Assembly: GCA_016196115.1 (NCBI GenBank)
Contig: JACPYI010000002.1
Coordinates: forward strand, 1-35,975
From: Candidatus Sungiibacteriota bacterium
GTDB taxonomy: Bacteria > Patescibacteriota > Minisyncoccia > Sungbacterales > HO2-52-23
DNA length: 35,975 nt
Direction of reading: 5' to 3'
This document shows positions 20,111 through 27,028 of the stretch, in pieces. Every line of letters starts with the position of its first letter. Positions within the stretch are counted from its first letter, which is position 1. A program made the position numbers and the translations under genes. The notes beneath the pieces were generated by a model. That model saw only the letters and a list, made by a program, of their open reading frames with translations, was not told the origin of the DNA and made no database searches.

Positions 20111-20139
20111 AGTATACAAAATATTAAACTCTCGCACAA
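20111..20139 (-). promoter_or_regulatory. rpsF operon promoter, near-leaderless
   Basis: On the minus strand TTGTGC (20139-20134) and TATACT (20116-20111) are spaced by 17 nt. Seven nt separate the -10 box from the rpsF ATG. Confidence 0.7.
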
Positions 20140-20170
20140 TATTGACTCTTTCTTTACTTTATGTTCTAAT

Positions 20171-20218
20171 TTTAAATCAACAATCGATCCACGATCGTGT
20201 GTGAAATGTTGATTTAAA
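20171..20218 (-). repeat. 3' hairpin with CGATCG apex, copy 2 (after ychF)
   Basis: TTTAAATCAAC pairs with GTTGATTTAAA (11 bp); the loop contains CACGATCGTG. Read on the minus strand it shares TCAACATTT and CACGATCGT with the hairpin after rmuC. It could end ychF transcription, but no U-tract follows. Confidence 0.6.
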
Positions 20219-20239
20219 TCTTAATTCGCTCGTCGTTGA

Positions 20240-21304
20240 TTAAATCCGAAACTTGATCACGTCCCCGTCCATGACGGGGTATTGTTTTCCTTCAATGCGC
20301 AGCAGGCCGAGTTCGCGGGCGCGGGCGTATGAGCCGGTCTCGAGCAGTTTGTCATACGCGATCACCTCGGCGCGGATGAATTTTTCCTCGAAGTCGGAGT
20401 GGATGGCGCGGCCGGCGCGGGGAGCAAGCGATCCGGCCGGAATGGTCCAGGCGCGTGTCTCGTCTTCACCAGTGGTGAGGAAGGTGATGAGCCCGAGTGT
20501 CTCATAGCCCACGCGGATCAACTGATCGAGACCGCTTTGTGCGATACCCAAACTTTCGAGCAATTCTTTTTTTTCTTCCACGGGCAATTCGGAAAGTTCG
20601 GATTCGATCTTTGCGGATACCACTGCGTAAGGCGATGCGCCGATTTTTTCTTTCAACGCTCCGGTTGGCCGCCAACTATCCTGTACTTGTTTTTCCGAGC
20701 AGTTAAAGATATAAATGATTGGTTTTGCAGTGAGCAGTTGCAACTCGCCAAGCATGACCTCATCTCTATAAGCGCGCCGTCCGGCTTTGAGGTCCGGCTC
20801 GATCATTTCCAGGATACTCACGCGCTCCTCCGCGCCTTTTACGCGCGCGTGGAGTTCGCTTTGCGCCGCTTCAAGACGTTTGGACACGACCTCCAGATCT
20901 TTGAGGATCAGCTCATACTCAATCACGTCAATGTCCGATACCGGATCAATGTTGTCGCTGACGTGCGTAATATCGCCATCCTCGAATACGCGCACAACCT
21001 CCGCGATCGCGTCCGTCTCGCGGATATGCGAGAGAAATTTGTTGCCAAGCCCCTCGCCCTCGCTAGCGCCCTCGACCAGTCCGGCGATGTCCACGAATTC
21101 CACCACCGTCGGCACGATCTTTTTCGAATGCGAAAGCTCCGCGAGCTTGGCAAGCCGCTCGTCCGGAACCTCGACCACGCCGACATTGGGCTCAATCGTG
21201 CAGAAAGGGTAGTTGGCGATGTCAACCTTTTTGCGAGTCAAGGCGTTAAAGAGGGTGGACTTCCCTACATTGGGCAGTCCGACGATGCCGATCTTCAAAG
21301 ACAT
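20240..21304 (-). CDS. ychF: Redox-regulated ATPase/GTPase YchF
   Basis: The 354-residue protein belongs to the OBG-HAS GTPase family. The Walker A is GLPNVGKSTLFNALT (G1), G3 is DIAGLVEGASEGEGLGNKF, a coiled-coil region (LEVVSKRLEAAQSELHARV) sits mid-protein, and the C-terminal TGS domain (TGEDETRAWTI, HSDFEEKFIRAEVI, DGDVIKFRI) is complete. YchF proteins bind ribosomes and prefer ATP in several bacteria. Size is normal. Divergently transcribed from the HAD phosphatase gene; both promoters use the same palindromic GTATAC. Confidence 0.96.
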   Translation of the reverse strand: MSLKIGIVGLPNVGKSTLFNALTRKKVDIANYPFCTIEPNVGVVEVPDERLAKLAELSHSKKIVPTVVEFVDIAGLVEGASEGEGLGNKFLSHIRETDAIAEVVRVFEDGDITHVSDNIDPVSDIDVIEYELILKDLEVVSKRLEAAQSELHARVKGAEERVSILEMIEPDLKAGRRAYRDEVMLGELQLLTAKPIIYIFNCSEKQVQDSWRPTGALKEKIGASPYAVVSAKIESELSELPVEEKKELLESLGIAQSGLDQLIRVGYETLGLITFLTTGEDETRAWTIPAGSLAPRAGRAIHSDFEEKFIRAEVIAYDKLLETGSYARARELGLLRIEGKQYPVMDGDVIKFRI

Positions 21305-21314
21305 AATGAATAAT

Positions 21315-21322
21315 GGTATACT
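21315..21322. promoter_or_regulatory. Shared palindromic -10 region of ychF and the HAD gene
   Basis: GGTATACT reads TATACT on the plus strand (ends 6 nt before the GTG at 21329) and TATACC on the minus strand (10 nt before the ychF ATG at 21304). The two promoters would exclude one another. Confidence 0.5.
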
Positions 21323-21328
21323 AAAATC

Positions 21329-22111
21329 GTGAAAATTTCAAATCTAAAAAAGCTCAAGCCCAAAAAACTTATTGTGTTCGATCTGGACGGTACGCTGACG
21401 CCGAGTAAATCTCCGTTGCGACGCGATATGGCAGCACTTCTCTCACGTCTTTTGAAAGAAAAACCAGTGGCGGTAATCGGCGGCGGAACATACAAACAGT
21501 TTAAAACGCAGTTTGTCGCTCATGCGAAGCTTCCACCCGCGCTCATGAAAAATCTGTTCCTTTTCCCGACATCTTCAACAACATTTTATAAATACCATAC
21601 AGGCTGGAAAAAAGTATATGCCCATGGGCTTACTCGAGAACAAAAGAAAAAAATTTTTGCCGCGCTCCACCTCACATTTCGTGAAGGCGGCTATGTAAAA
21701 CCCAAAAAGACATATAGTAAGATCATCGAAGATCGGGGAAGTCAGATAACGTTTTCGGCGGTCGGGCAAAAAGCTCCGGTGAAGATAAAGGAGGCATGGA
21801 AAAGAAAATACGATGACCTGCGACTTCACATGACCAAGATATTACAGAAACATTTGCCAGATTTCGAGGTGCGCGCGGGAGGCCTTACCTCCATTGACGT
21901 AACCAAAAAAGGTATCGACAAGGCATACGGGTTGGAGCAGATCAAAAAGCATTTGCATGTGGACATCAAGGACATGCTCTTCGTCGGAGACGCGATCTTT
22001 CCCGGCGGCAACGACTATGCGGTCGTCCGAACCGGCGTGGACTATATTCCGGTAACCGGCCCGGAGCAGACCAAAGAGATTATCAGAACGTTGCTCAAGA
22101 GTGACCAGTAA
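21329..22111 (+). CDS. HAD-superfamily (type IIB) phosphatase, phosphomannomutase-like
   Basis: The 260-residue product has HAD motif I FDLDGTLTPSKSPL, motif II VAVIGGGTY region, motif III Lys in IDVTKKGIDKAYGLEQI, and motif IV LFVGDAIFPGGNDY. The type IIB cap carries RGSQITFSAVGQKAP, which resembles eukaryotic-type phosphomannomutases and sucrose-phosphate phosphatases. A role in sugar phosphate metabolism is likely but the substrate is not known. The start is GTG 21329, placed exactly for leaderless transcription from TATACT 21317-21322 (weak -35 TTCAAA at 21294). Confidence 0.8.
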   Translation: MKISNLKKLKPKKLIVFDLDGTLTPSKSPLRRDMAALLSRLLKEKPVAVIGGGTYKQFKTQFVAHAKLPPALMKNLFLFPTSSTTFYKYHTGWKKVYAHGLTREQKKKIFAALHLTFREGGYVKPKKTYSKIIEDRGSQITFSAVGQKAPVKIKEAWKRKYDDLRLHMTKILQKHLPDFEVRAGGLTSIDVTKKGIDKAYGLEQIKKHLHVDIKDMLFVGDAIFPGGNDYAVVRTGVDYIPVTGPEQTKEIIRTLLKSDQ

Positions 22112-22130
22112 TGGCTTACGCAAAAATAGT

Positions 22131-22172
22131 ATTACTGTCATTCTGATACGATCGTAATGAAATGATAGTAAT
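22131..22172 (+). repeat. 3' hairpin with CGATCG apex, copy 3 (after the HAD gene)
   Basis: ATTACTGTCATT (22131-22142) pairs with AATGATAGTAAT (22161-22172) with one G-U. The loop is centred on ACGATCGT. Confidence 0.55.
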
Positions 22173-22181
22173 CAAAAGCAG

Positions 22182-22209
22182 TTGACATTTTGTACGGTTC
22201 CGGTATGCT
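22182..22209 (+). promoter_or_regulatory. Promoter of the attenuated unknown gene
   Basis: TTGACA (22182-22187) and TATGCT (22204-22209) are spaced by 16 nt. Predicted transcription start is near 22216, giving a leader of about 95 nt, unusually long for this window. Confidence 0.65.
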
Positions 22210-22216
22210 GAAACTA

Positions 22217-22281
22217 ATGGGTTGCTGCAAAACAGCGACCATAAATGGATGATCAGAAGCAACCCATGCGGGGTTGTTTTT
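22217..22281 (+). promoter_or_regulatory. Leader with mutually exclusive stems (attenuator or riboswitch-like)
   Basis: ATGGGTTGCT (22217-22226) pairs perfectly with AGCAACCCAT (22258-22267). The second strand alternatively forms a terminator, CAACCC (22260-22265) with GGGTTG (22271-22276), followed by TTTTT. A small GCTG/CAGC hairpin (22224-22236) lies in the first loop. A further pairing TGGTC (22281-22285) with GACCA (22307-22311) could occlude the start region. Confidence 0.6.
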
Positions 22282-22310
22282 GGTCATCCCCGTTCTTTTG
22301 GAGGTGGACC

Positions 22311-22643
22311 ATGGCCATTCGGTTCCACGAGTCGCTCCCCCGCAACTGGAGCAAGCTCCTTCCAAAGACCAGCGAAGGGAAGGTGTTTGTGGTTGAAACA
22401 TCTTCCTTTGAAATTCTTTTTTTCTTGTGCGCTTTCGTGGTCTGCTGGGACAACGTGAAGGCGCTCGTGGGCGGGCAGAGGTTGACCGAAGGTGTTTTCT
22501 CGGTCAACGATGGTCTGCTTACCATTATTGTGAGGCGGACAAAAGACGGATGGCCTTCGCCCGGCCAGAAGGCCTACGTCTTGAGGGATATACAGGAAGA
22601 TCTGGAGTCGGACAAAGTCCGGCTCGAGATCATCCATGTGTAG
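22311..22643 (+). CDS. Hypothetical protein behind a structured leader
   Basis: The 110-residue product is unrecognised. It has an amphipathic basic N-terminus (MAIRFHESLPRNWSKLLPK), one hydrophobic stretch FEILFFLCAFVVCW (about residues 31-44, possibly a buried strand or helix), and a C-terminal basic/acidic part (IVRRTKDGWPSPGQKAY, then DIQEDLESDKVRLEII). There is no signal peptide. ATG 22311 is chosen because a full GGAGGT (22300-22305) lies 5 nt upstream, the strongest ribosome binding site in the window. Promoter, leader and terminator make it an independent monocistronic unit, and the canonical SD contrasts with its leaderless neighbours, which may indicate transfer or special regulation. 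Confidence 0.65.
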   Translation: MAIRFHESLPRNWSKLLPKTSEGKVFVVETSSFEILFFLCAFVVCWDNVKALVGGQRLTEGVFSVNDGLLTIIVRRTKDGWPSPGQKAYVLRDIQEDLESDKVRLEIIHV

Positions 22644-22662
22644 ATCCCGGGTCCGCGAACCA

Positions 22663-22695
22663 GAGAGTCCTCGCTCCACGGGGACTCTCAAAACT
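22663..22695 (+). terminator. Terminator of the attenuated gene
   Basis: GAGAGTCC (22663-22670) pairs with GGACTCTC (22682-22689) around an 11-nt loop, followed by AAAACTTTT. Confidence 0.7.
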
Positions 22696-22737
22696 TTTAT
22701 TTGCCTTTTTGTTATGGTATTCTTGACTAAGTTTAAT

Positions 22738-22803
22738 GTCATTTCCGACTTGATCGGGAATCCAGTGATTCTAGTTCTGGATTCCAACTTTCGTGGGAAT
22801 GAC
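22738..22803. repeat. GTCATT...AATGAC dispersed repeat upstream of rmuC
   Basis: The 66-bp unit is bounded by GTCATTTCCGACTTGATCGG and TTTCGTGGGAATGAC, with an inner inverted pair GGAATCCAG/CTGGATTCC. It is nearly the same as the copy between atpB and atpE. Confidence 0.9.
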
Positions 22804-22810
22804 AAGAATA

Positions 22811-23863
22811 ATGACTCCTGAATTCGTCATCCTCTTTCTGTTCATACTTGCCGGCTTTGCCGGGGTCTTTTGGTTTTTGAATAAATCGCGAAAAGGCGAT
22901 CCGCGCGATCGGGAGCACGAGCAGAGCGTGATGCTGCTCCTGCAGGGGCAGATCAACGAAGTCACGCGTACGCTCGACATGCGGCTTGCCGAGTCGACGC
23001 AGATGCTGCAGTCGCAGTACGGGACCACGGCGCGCATTACGGGCGAGATCACGGAAAAGCTCGCCAAGCTTGAGGAGACCAACCGGCAGGTGGTCGGATT
23101 CGCGGATCAATTGCAGAATCTGCAGGATATTCTGAAAAACCCGAAACAGCGTGGGATTTTAGGCGAGTATTATCTGGAAACATTGTTGAAAAACGTAATG
23201 CCCCCGGGCAGCTTTCAGATGCAATATCCGTTTCCGGACGGTCTGATCGCGGATGCCGTGGTGTTTGTAAAAGAAAAAAAAATCTGCATTGATTCCAAAT
23301 TTTCCCTTGAGAATTACAACCGCATTCTGGAAGCGCGCGACCCGGCAGAAAAAGAGCGGCTTGAGAAAATTTTCCGGCAGGATTTGAAAAACAGGATAGA
23401 CGAGACCGCAAAATACGTGAAGCCGGAAGAGGGGACCATGGAGTTCGCGTTTATGTTTATCCCGGCCGAGGCGATCTATTATGATCTGCTCGTCAATCAG
23501 GTGGGTGCGGTCAAAGTGAACACGCAGGACCTGATCCAGTACGCGTTCAAAGAAAAACGAGTGATCATTGTTTCGCCCACGTCGTTTCTCGCATATTTGC
23601 AGACCGTACTGCAAGGTCTCCGCGCCCTGCAGATCGAGGAGTCGACAAAAGAGATCCGCAAGCGCGTGGAAGAACTCGGCAGGCATCTGGGCGCGTATGA
23701 TACGTTTATGAAAAAACTAGGGCTCCATCTCGGCACGAGCGTAAACATGTACAACAGCGCCTACAAAGAATTTAGCAAAATAGACAAAGACGTGCTGCGG
23801 ATAACTGGAGAGAAAGCGGGCGTTGAGCCGATGATGGTGGCACTTCCGGAAGATATGGGTTGA
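22811..23863 (+). CDS. rmuC: DNA recombination protein RmuC
   Basis: The 350-residue protein has an N-terminal membrane helix (FVILFLFILAGFAGVFWFL), a coiled coil of about 80 residues, and the RmuC endonuclease-like core: NPKQRGILGEYYLETLL, DAVVFVKEKKICIDSKFSLENY, KNRIDETAKYV, FMFIPAEAIYYDLL, and VSPTSFLAYLQTVLQGLR. In E. coli RmuC limits recombination at inverted repeats, of interest in a genome so full of them. ATG 22811 is preferred to GTG 22793, which lies inside the preceding repeat. The 3' end is followed by a CGATCG-apex hairpin. Confidence 0.92.
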   Translation: MTPEFVILFLFILAGFAGVFWFLNKSRKGDPRDREHEQSVMLLLQGQINEVTRTLDMRLAESTQMLQSQYGTTARITGEITEKLAKLEETNRQVVGFADQLQNLQDILKNPKQRGILGEYYLETLLKNVMPPGSFQMQYPFPDGLIADAVVFVKEKKICIDSKFSLENYNRILEARDPAEKERLEKIFRQDLKNRIDETAKYVKPEEGTMEFAFMFIPAEAIYYDLLVNQVGAVKVNTQDLIQYAFKEKRVIIVSPTSFLAYLQTVLQGLRALQIEESTKEIRKRVEELGRHLGAYDTFMKKLGLHLGTSVNMYNSAYKEFSKIDKDVLRITGEKAGVEPMMVALPEDMG

Positions 23864-23870
23864 TCTGACC

Positions 23871-23910
23871 TATTCAACATTTACTCACGATCGTAAGAAA
23901 GTGTTGAATA
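23871..23910 (+). repeat. 3' hairpin with CGATCG apex, copy 4 (after rmuC)
   Basis: TATTCAACA (23871-23879) pairs with TGTTGAATA (23902-23910), extended by TTT/AAG-type pairs. The loop contains CACGATCGT. It shares TCAACATTT and CACGATCGT with the copy after ychF. Confidence 0.6.
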
Positions 23911-23936
23911 TGGATAGGCCTGTGCATAACTCTTCC

Positions 23937-23964
23937 TTGCGCCAATCGGGGGGGGCGTTATGAT
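23937..23964 (+). promoter_or_regulatory. Promoter of the small membrane protein gene
   Basis: TTGCGC (23937-23942) and TATGAT (23959-23964) are spaced by 16 nt; the ATG at 23974 is 9 nt after the -10 box, so the leader is about 3 nt. Confidence 0.55.
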
Positions 23965-23973
23965 GAACATATT

Positions 23974-24255
23974 ATGGATCTGCTCCAAGAATACAATAAA
24001 ACTCAACCAAAAATCCAGCTTCCCCATACATTGCCCACAGAGGGGCAGTTGCTGGCGCAGCGTTACGCTCCCGATGCCGGGTTCTTTGTACGATTGGTGA
24101 TGAAACTATCCGGCGGGAGAATACAGAATACGAAACAGGCGAGTATTATATTATTGATCTTTGCGATGATCGTCATGATAATATCGCTATTTTTATTTTT
24201 CGGCGGAGATACTGCGGATTTCTCTCCAGATTGGACTCCTTATACGGGCCGTTAG
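23974..24255 (+). CDS. Small single-pass membrane protein, hypothetical
   Basis: The 93-residue product has a polar N-terminal half (about 55 residues), one strongly hydrophobic helix (ASIILLIFAMIVMIISLFLFF) and a short outer tail. No family is recognised. It lies directly upstream of the prepilin gene, so an accessory role in the pilus or surface apparatus is conceivable, but only position supports this. Confidence 0.55.
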   Translation: MDLLQEYNKTQPKIQLPHTLPTEGQLLAQRYAPDAGFFVRLVMKLSGGRIQNTKQASIILLIFAMIVMIISLFLFFGGDTADFSPDWTPYTGR

Positions 24256-24286
24256 TGGTTTCGCTCAAATTTACTAAAATTCTCGT

Positions 24287-24781
24287 ATGTCGTTTCCCCA
24301 GACAAAAAAAGGATTCACGCTTATCGAATTGCTGGTTGTAATATCCATTATCTCGCTTTTGGCAAGCATAGTGCTTGCATCTCTCAACAGTGCGCGAGTG
24401 AAGGCGCGAGATGTACGCAGAAAGGCAGACTTGCGACAATTGGAGCTTGCAATCCAATTTTACTACGATACGGCAGGGACATTTCCGCCATCAGTAACCA
24501 CTGGCGTGGATAACATGCATAGTATTACGGAAGGCGGCGTAAATTGGCCGGTTGCTTTCAGAAATGAACTTGCTCCATACCTGTCTCCGCTTCCCTTTGA
24601 TCCTATCCATCCATCAAGGCTCTACGGAGCGGAACGAATGAATGGCAGAGCACCCGATGCAAAATGTAATGGTCAATTCGTATTGTGGATGTATTTGGAA
24701 AATTCCAGCGATCCTGATTGGGGGAAATTTTCCTGCGGATGGGCACCACTCCATTATTTCAGACTGTTAGGTGCGTTTTGA
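24287..24781 (+). CDS. Type IV prepilin/pseudopilin-like protein
   Basis: The 164-residue product starts with a prepilin leader: short basic MSFPQTKKG, cleavage after G9, then FTLIELLVVISIISLLASIVLASL with the Glu at mature position 5. The C-terminal globular part contains Asp/Pro-rich segments and two Cys near the end, as in minor pilins. It would be matured by a PilD-type peptidase and assembled on the membrane. A TAAAAT box (24275-24280) ends 6 nt before the ATG, giving leaderless geometry, with only a weak -35 region. Confidence 0.88.
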   Translation: MSFPQTKKGFTLIELLVVISIISLLASIVLASLNSARVKARDVRRKADLRQLELAIQFYYDTAGTFPPSVTTGVDNMHSITEGGVNWPVAFRNELAPYLSPLPFDPIHPSRLYGAERMNGRAPDAKCNGQFVLWMYLENSSDPDWGKFSCGWAPLHYFRLLGAF

Positions 24782-24799
24782 TTTTTCATGTCATTCTTC

Positions 24800-24828
24800 T
24801 TGCCCTTCCGCGAAAAATCTGATACGAT
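24800..24828 (+). promoter_or_regulatory. atp operon promoter, leaderless geometry
   Basis: TTGCCC (24800-24805) and TACGAT (24823-24828) are spaced by 17 nt; the -10 box ends 6 nt before the atpB ATG at 24835. Confidence 0.65.
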
Positions 24829-24834
24829 TTCCCC

Positions 24835-25575
24835 ATGCCCCACATCGAAATTGCGGCGGAAAAGCTTTTTTTCGTGTTCGGGTTTCCGGTGACCAATACG
24901 TTGCTTACCTCATGGATTGTGATGGGGATTTTGATCGGCTCTGCTTTTTTGATCTCGCGGCATGTGGAACTCGCGCCAAAGGGGCTGCAGAACGTGTTTG
25001 AGAGTTTTTGCGAGGGGTTTTTGAATCTGATGGCATCCATTTTCGGAAGCCGCGAGAAGGCCGAGCAGTATTTTCCGCTGATCGCGACGGTTTTTCTTTT
25101 TATCCTGATCTCGAACTGGTTGGGCATATTTCCCGGGGTTGGCTCAATCGGTTTTTATGAGATGGTACACAGCGAAAAACTTTTGGTACCATTTTTCCGG
25201 TCTGCAGCATCGGATTTGAACGTGACGCTTGCCCTTGCCACGGTCATGGTTTTTCTGGTACATGTATCTGGGATGGCGGCGCTGGGGGTGCGGGCGCATC
25301 TATCCAAATTCTTTTCGTTCAAGGGCCCGATCGAGTTCTTCGTCGGCATACTTGAATTAGTGTCGGAATTTGCTAAAATTATATCGTTCTCGTTCCGGCT
25401 TTTCGGCAATATATTCGCCGGTGAGGTGCTGCTCATCGTGACCGGGTTTCTGGCGCCGTTCGTGGCACCGCTTCCGTTTCTCGTGCTCGAGATCTTTGTC
25501 GGGTTCGTGCAGGCGCTGGTGTTCGCGATGCTCTCCATGGTATTTATCAGCATGGCCGTGGCGGAGCATCATTAG
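24835..25575 (+). CDS. atpB: F0F1 ATP synthase subunit a
   Basis: The 246-residue membrane protein forms the proton half-channels of Fo. The essential arginine lies in SFRLFGNIFAGE, with conserved residues downstream (LEIFVGFVQALVFAMLSMVFI). About five to six transmembrane helices are visible, starting with TNTLLTSWIVMGILIGSAFL. It heads the atp cluster and has its own leaderless-type promoter. Confidence 0.96.
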   Translation: MPHIEIAAEKLFFVFGFPVTNTLLTSWIVMGILIGSAFLISRHVELAPKGLQNVFESFCEGFLNLMASIFGSREKAEQYFPLIATVFLFILISNWLGIFPGVGSIGFYEMVHSEKLLVPFFRSAASDLNVTLALATVMVFLVHVSGMAALGVRAHLSKFFSFKGPIEFFVGILELVSEFAKIISFSFRLFGNIFAGEVLLIVTGFLAPFVAPLPFLVLEIFVGFVQALVFAMLSMVFISMAVAEHH

Positions 25576-25618
25576 ATCTTCGGCGAGATTCAAAATTAAA
25601 AAATTTATAAATCTATAT

Positions 25619-25684
25619 GTCATTCCCGACTTGATCGGGAATCCAGAAACCATAACGCTGGATTCCCGCTTTCGCGGGAATGAC
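25619..25684. repeat. GTCATT...AATGAC dispersed repeat between atpB and atpE
   Basis: Bounded by GTCATTCCCGACTTGATCGG and CGCTTTCGCGGGAATGAC, with inner GGAATCCAG/CTGGATTCC. Its end overlaps a possible ATG (25680) for atpE. Confidence 0.92.
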
Positions 25685-25694
25685 AACGCAAAAA

Positions 25695-25925
25695 ATGTAC
25701 GATGTTAATTCATTGCGGCTTATCGCAACCGCTGCCGCGATTATCGGCGGTACCATAATGCCGTCATTCGCCATCGGGCTGATCGGATCAAACGCGTTGA
25801 AGGCCATCGGCAGGAACCCGGAAGCGGCATCTAAAATACAGACGCCCATGATCCTTGCGATCGCGTTTGCCGAGGCCATCGCGATCTATGCGCTGGTCGT
25901 GGCATTAATTATAAAGTTCGTGTAG
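25695..25925 (+). CDS. atpE: F0F1 ATP synthase subunit c
   Basis: The 76-residue proteolipid has two helices joined by the polar loop GRNPEA. The ion-binding Glu lies in AFAEAIAIYALV of helix 2. No Ser/Thr follows that Glu and no Gln is seen at the matching site of helix 1, so proton rather than sodium coupling is more likely. ATG 25695 fits the family; ATG 25680 would add MTTQK and lies inside the repeat. Neither has a clear ribosome binding site. Confidence 0.95.
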   Translation: MYDVNSLRLIATAAAIIGGTIMPSFAIGLIGSNALKAIGRNPEAASKIQTPMILAIAFAEAIAIYALVVALIIKFV

Positions 25926-25934
25926 GAGAATCGT

Positions 25935-25995
25935 GTCATCCTGAACGCAGTGAAGGATCTTGATTCTTCTCCGCCAACTGGCGGATCAGAATGAC
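25935..25995. repeat. GTCATCC...AGAATGAC dispersed repeat between atpE and atpF
   Basis: Bounded by GTCATCCTGAACGCAGTGAA and GATCAGAATGAC, with GATTCTTC and a CCGCCAACTGGCGG palindrome inside. Related to the copy between rpsF and ssb. Confidence 0.85.
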
Positions 25996-26006
25996 TATGA
26001 AGGCGT

Positions 26007-26516
26007 ATGTCCGAGCTTATCTCGAAACTTGGCATTGATTGGCGGTTGCTCTTGGCACAGGCAGTCAACTTTTTCCTGCTGCTTTTTCTGTTGAAAAAGT
26101 TTGCATATAAGCCGATCCTGGTAATGCTTGCTCGTCGGCGGCAGGAGATTGAGAAAGGATTTCAGCTTCGGGCCGAGGCCGAAGAGACGCTCAAAAATGC
26201 GGACGCGCTGCGCGAGCAAACCCTGCAACAGACACGCACCGACGCGCTCGCGATGGTGAACGAGGCCGAGCAGGTCGGCAAGAAACGGCAGGAAGAAATA
26301 ATCGCGGAGGCCGCCAAAAAAAGCGAGCAAATAGTGCATGACGCCAAACGCATCATCGCGCAGGAGAAGGCGATCATGGGCGATGAAGTGTACGCGGTTG
26401 CGCAGGAATTGATCTGTAGCGGTCTTGTGAAGGTTCTCGGCAAAATCCCGCATGAGGAACGCGACCGGGAATTGATCCGCGACGCGCTTGCGGAGTTAAA
26501 AACTGTTTCGTCATAA
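26007..26516 (+). CDS. atpF: F0F1 ATP synthase subunit b
   Basis: The 169-residue protein has one N-terminal membrane helix (LLLAQAVNFFLLLFLLKKFAYKP) followed by a long charged helix rich in Ala, Glu, Gln and Arg that forms the peripheral stalk. The length is typical. The stop TAA (26514-26516) overlaps the atpH ATG by one base, so they are translationally coupled. GAAGG lies only 3-4 nt upstream of the start, too close for an ordinary ribosome binding site. Confidence 0.95.
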   Translation: MSELISKLGIDWRLLLAQAVNFFLLLFLLKKFAYKPILVMLARRRQEIEKGFQLRAEAEETLKNADALREQTLQQTRTDALAMVNEAEQVGKKRQEEIIAEAAKKSEQIVHDAKRIIAQEKAIMGDEVYAVAQELICSGLVKVLGKIPHEERDRELIRDALAELKTVSS

Positions 26517-26896
26517 TGAAATACCGCATTGCACAATATGCCGAAGCGCTCCACGCGGCCCTCAAAGATGCGCCCGCGTCCAAGCAAAAACAGATCATGC
26601 GCCGGTTTGCGGCACTGCTCGCGCGCCATCGCATGAGCGGGAAAAGCGATTCTGTGGTGGCGGCGTACGAGAAGATCGTGTTGCGGGAAAATGGCGTGCG
26701 GAAGGTCAAGATCGAATCCGCGGCCCCGGTGAGCGAACAACTGAAAAAAGAGATCGGTCAGATTCTGGGGAAAGAGGTTCTTATCGAAGAAAAAACGCGT
26801 CCCGACCTGCTCGCAGGCGTTAAAATTTTAGTGGATGGCGAATTGCTCATTGACGCTTCGGCCAAACGTCAATTGGAGAGAATTTTCCAAAAATGA
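26516..26896 (+). CDS. atpH: F0F1 ATP synthase subunit delta, short form
   Basis: The 126-residue protein is about 50 residues shorter than usual delta (about 175-180). The N-terminal helical domain is reduced (YRIAQYAEALHAALKDAP), while the C-terminal part is conserved (IESAAPVSEQLKKEIGQIL, then DLLAGVKILVDGELLIDAS, then a terminal helix). It joins the stator stalk to F1. Short delta subunits are common in reduced genomes. Confidence 0.88.
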   Translation: MKYRIAQYAEALHAALKDAPASKQKQIMRRFAALLARHRMSGKSDSVVAAYEKIVLRENGVRKVKIESAAPVSEQLKKEIGQILGKEVLIEEKTRPDLLAGVKILVDGELLIDASAKRQLERIFQK

Positions 26897-26906
26897 GAGG
26901 CGGTCT

Positions 26907-27003
26907 GTCATTCCCGCCATGCCTACCGGCAGGCAGGCGAAGGCGGGAATCTAGTAGTAAACCAATGGGGACTTTCTGGATTCCCGATCAAGTCGGGAAT
27001 GAC
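26907..27003. repeat. GTCATTCCC...GGGAATGAC dispersed repeat between atpH and atpA
   Basis: The largest copy (97 bp), bounded by GTCATTCCCGCC and AAGTCGGGAATGAC, with a nested GCCTACCGGCAGGC palindrome and GGATTCCCGATCAAGTCGG at the right side, the same core as in the 16S helix 17 insertion. Confidence 0.92.
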
Positions 27004-27028
27004 AAAGGAGTAAAGAGTAAATCCTATT

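Noticed and set aside
20399-21313. A long plus-strand ORF opposite ychF
   Set aside because: It is the antisense of a fully conserved GTPase and shows no motif.
2606-22150. Shared AATAGTATTA words near 2617 and 22126 as an insertion-site signature
   Set aside because: The similarity is short and AT-rich; the 22126 site shows no insertion element or inverted repeat like those of the IS.
25680-25925. ATG 25680 as the atpE start
   Set aside because: It lies inside the dispersed repeat and adds five residues not typical of subunit c; ATG 25695 fits better, although the first cannot be excluded.
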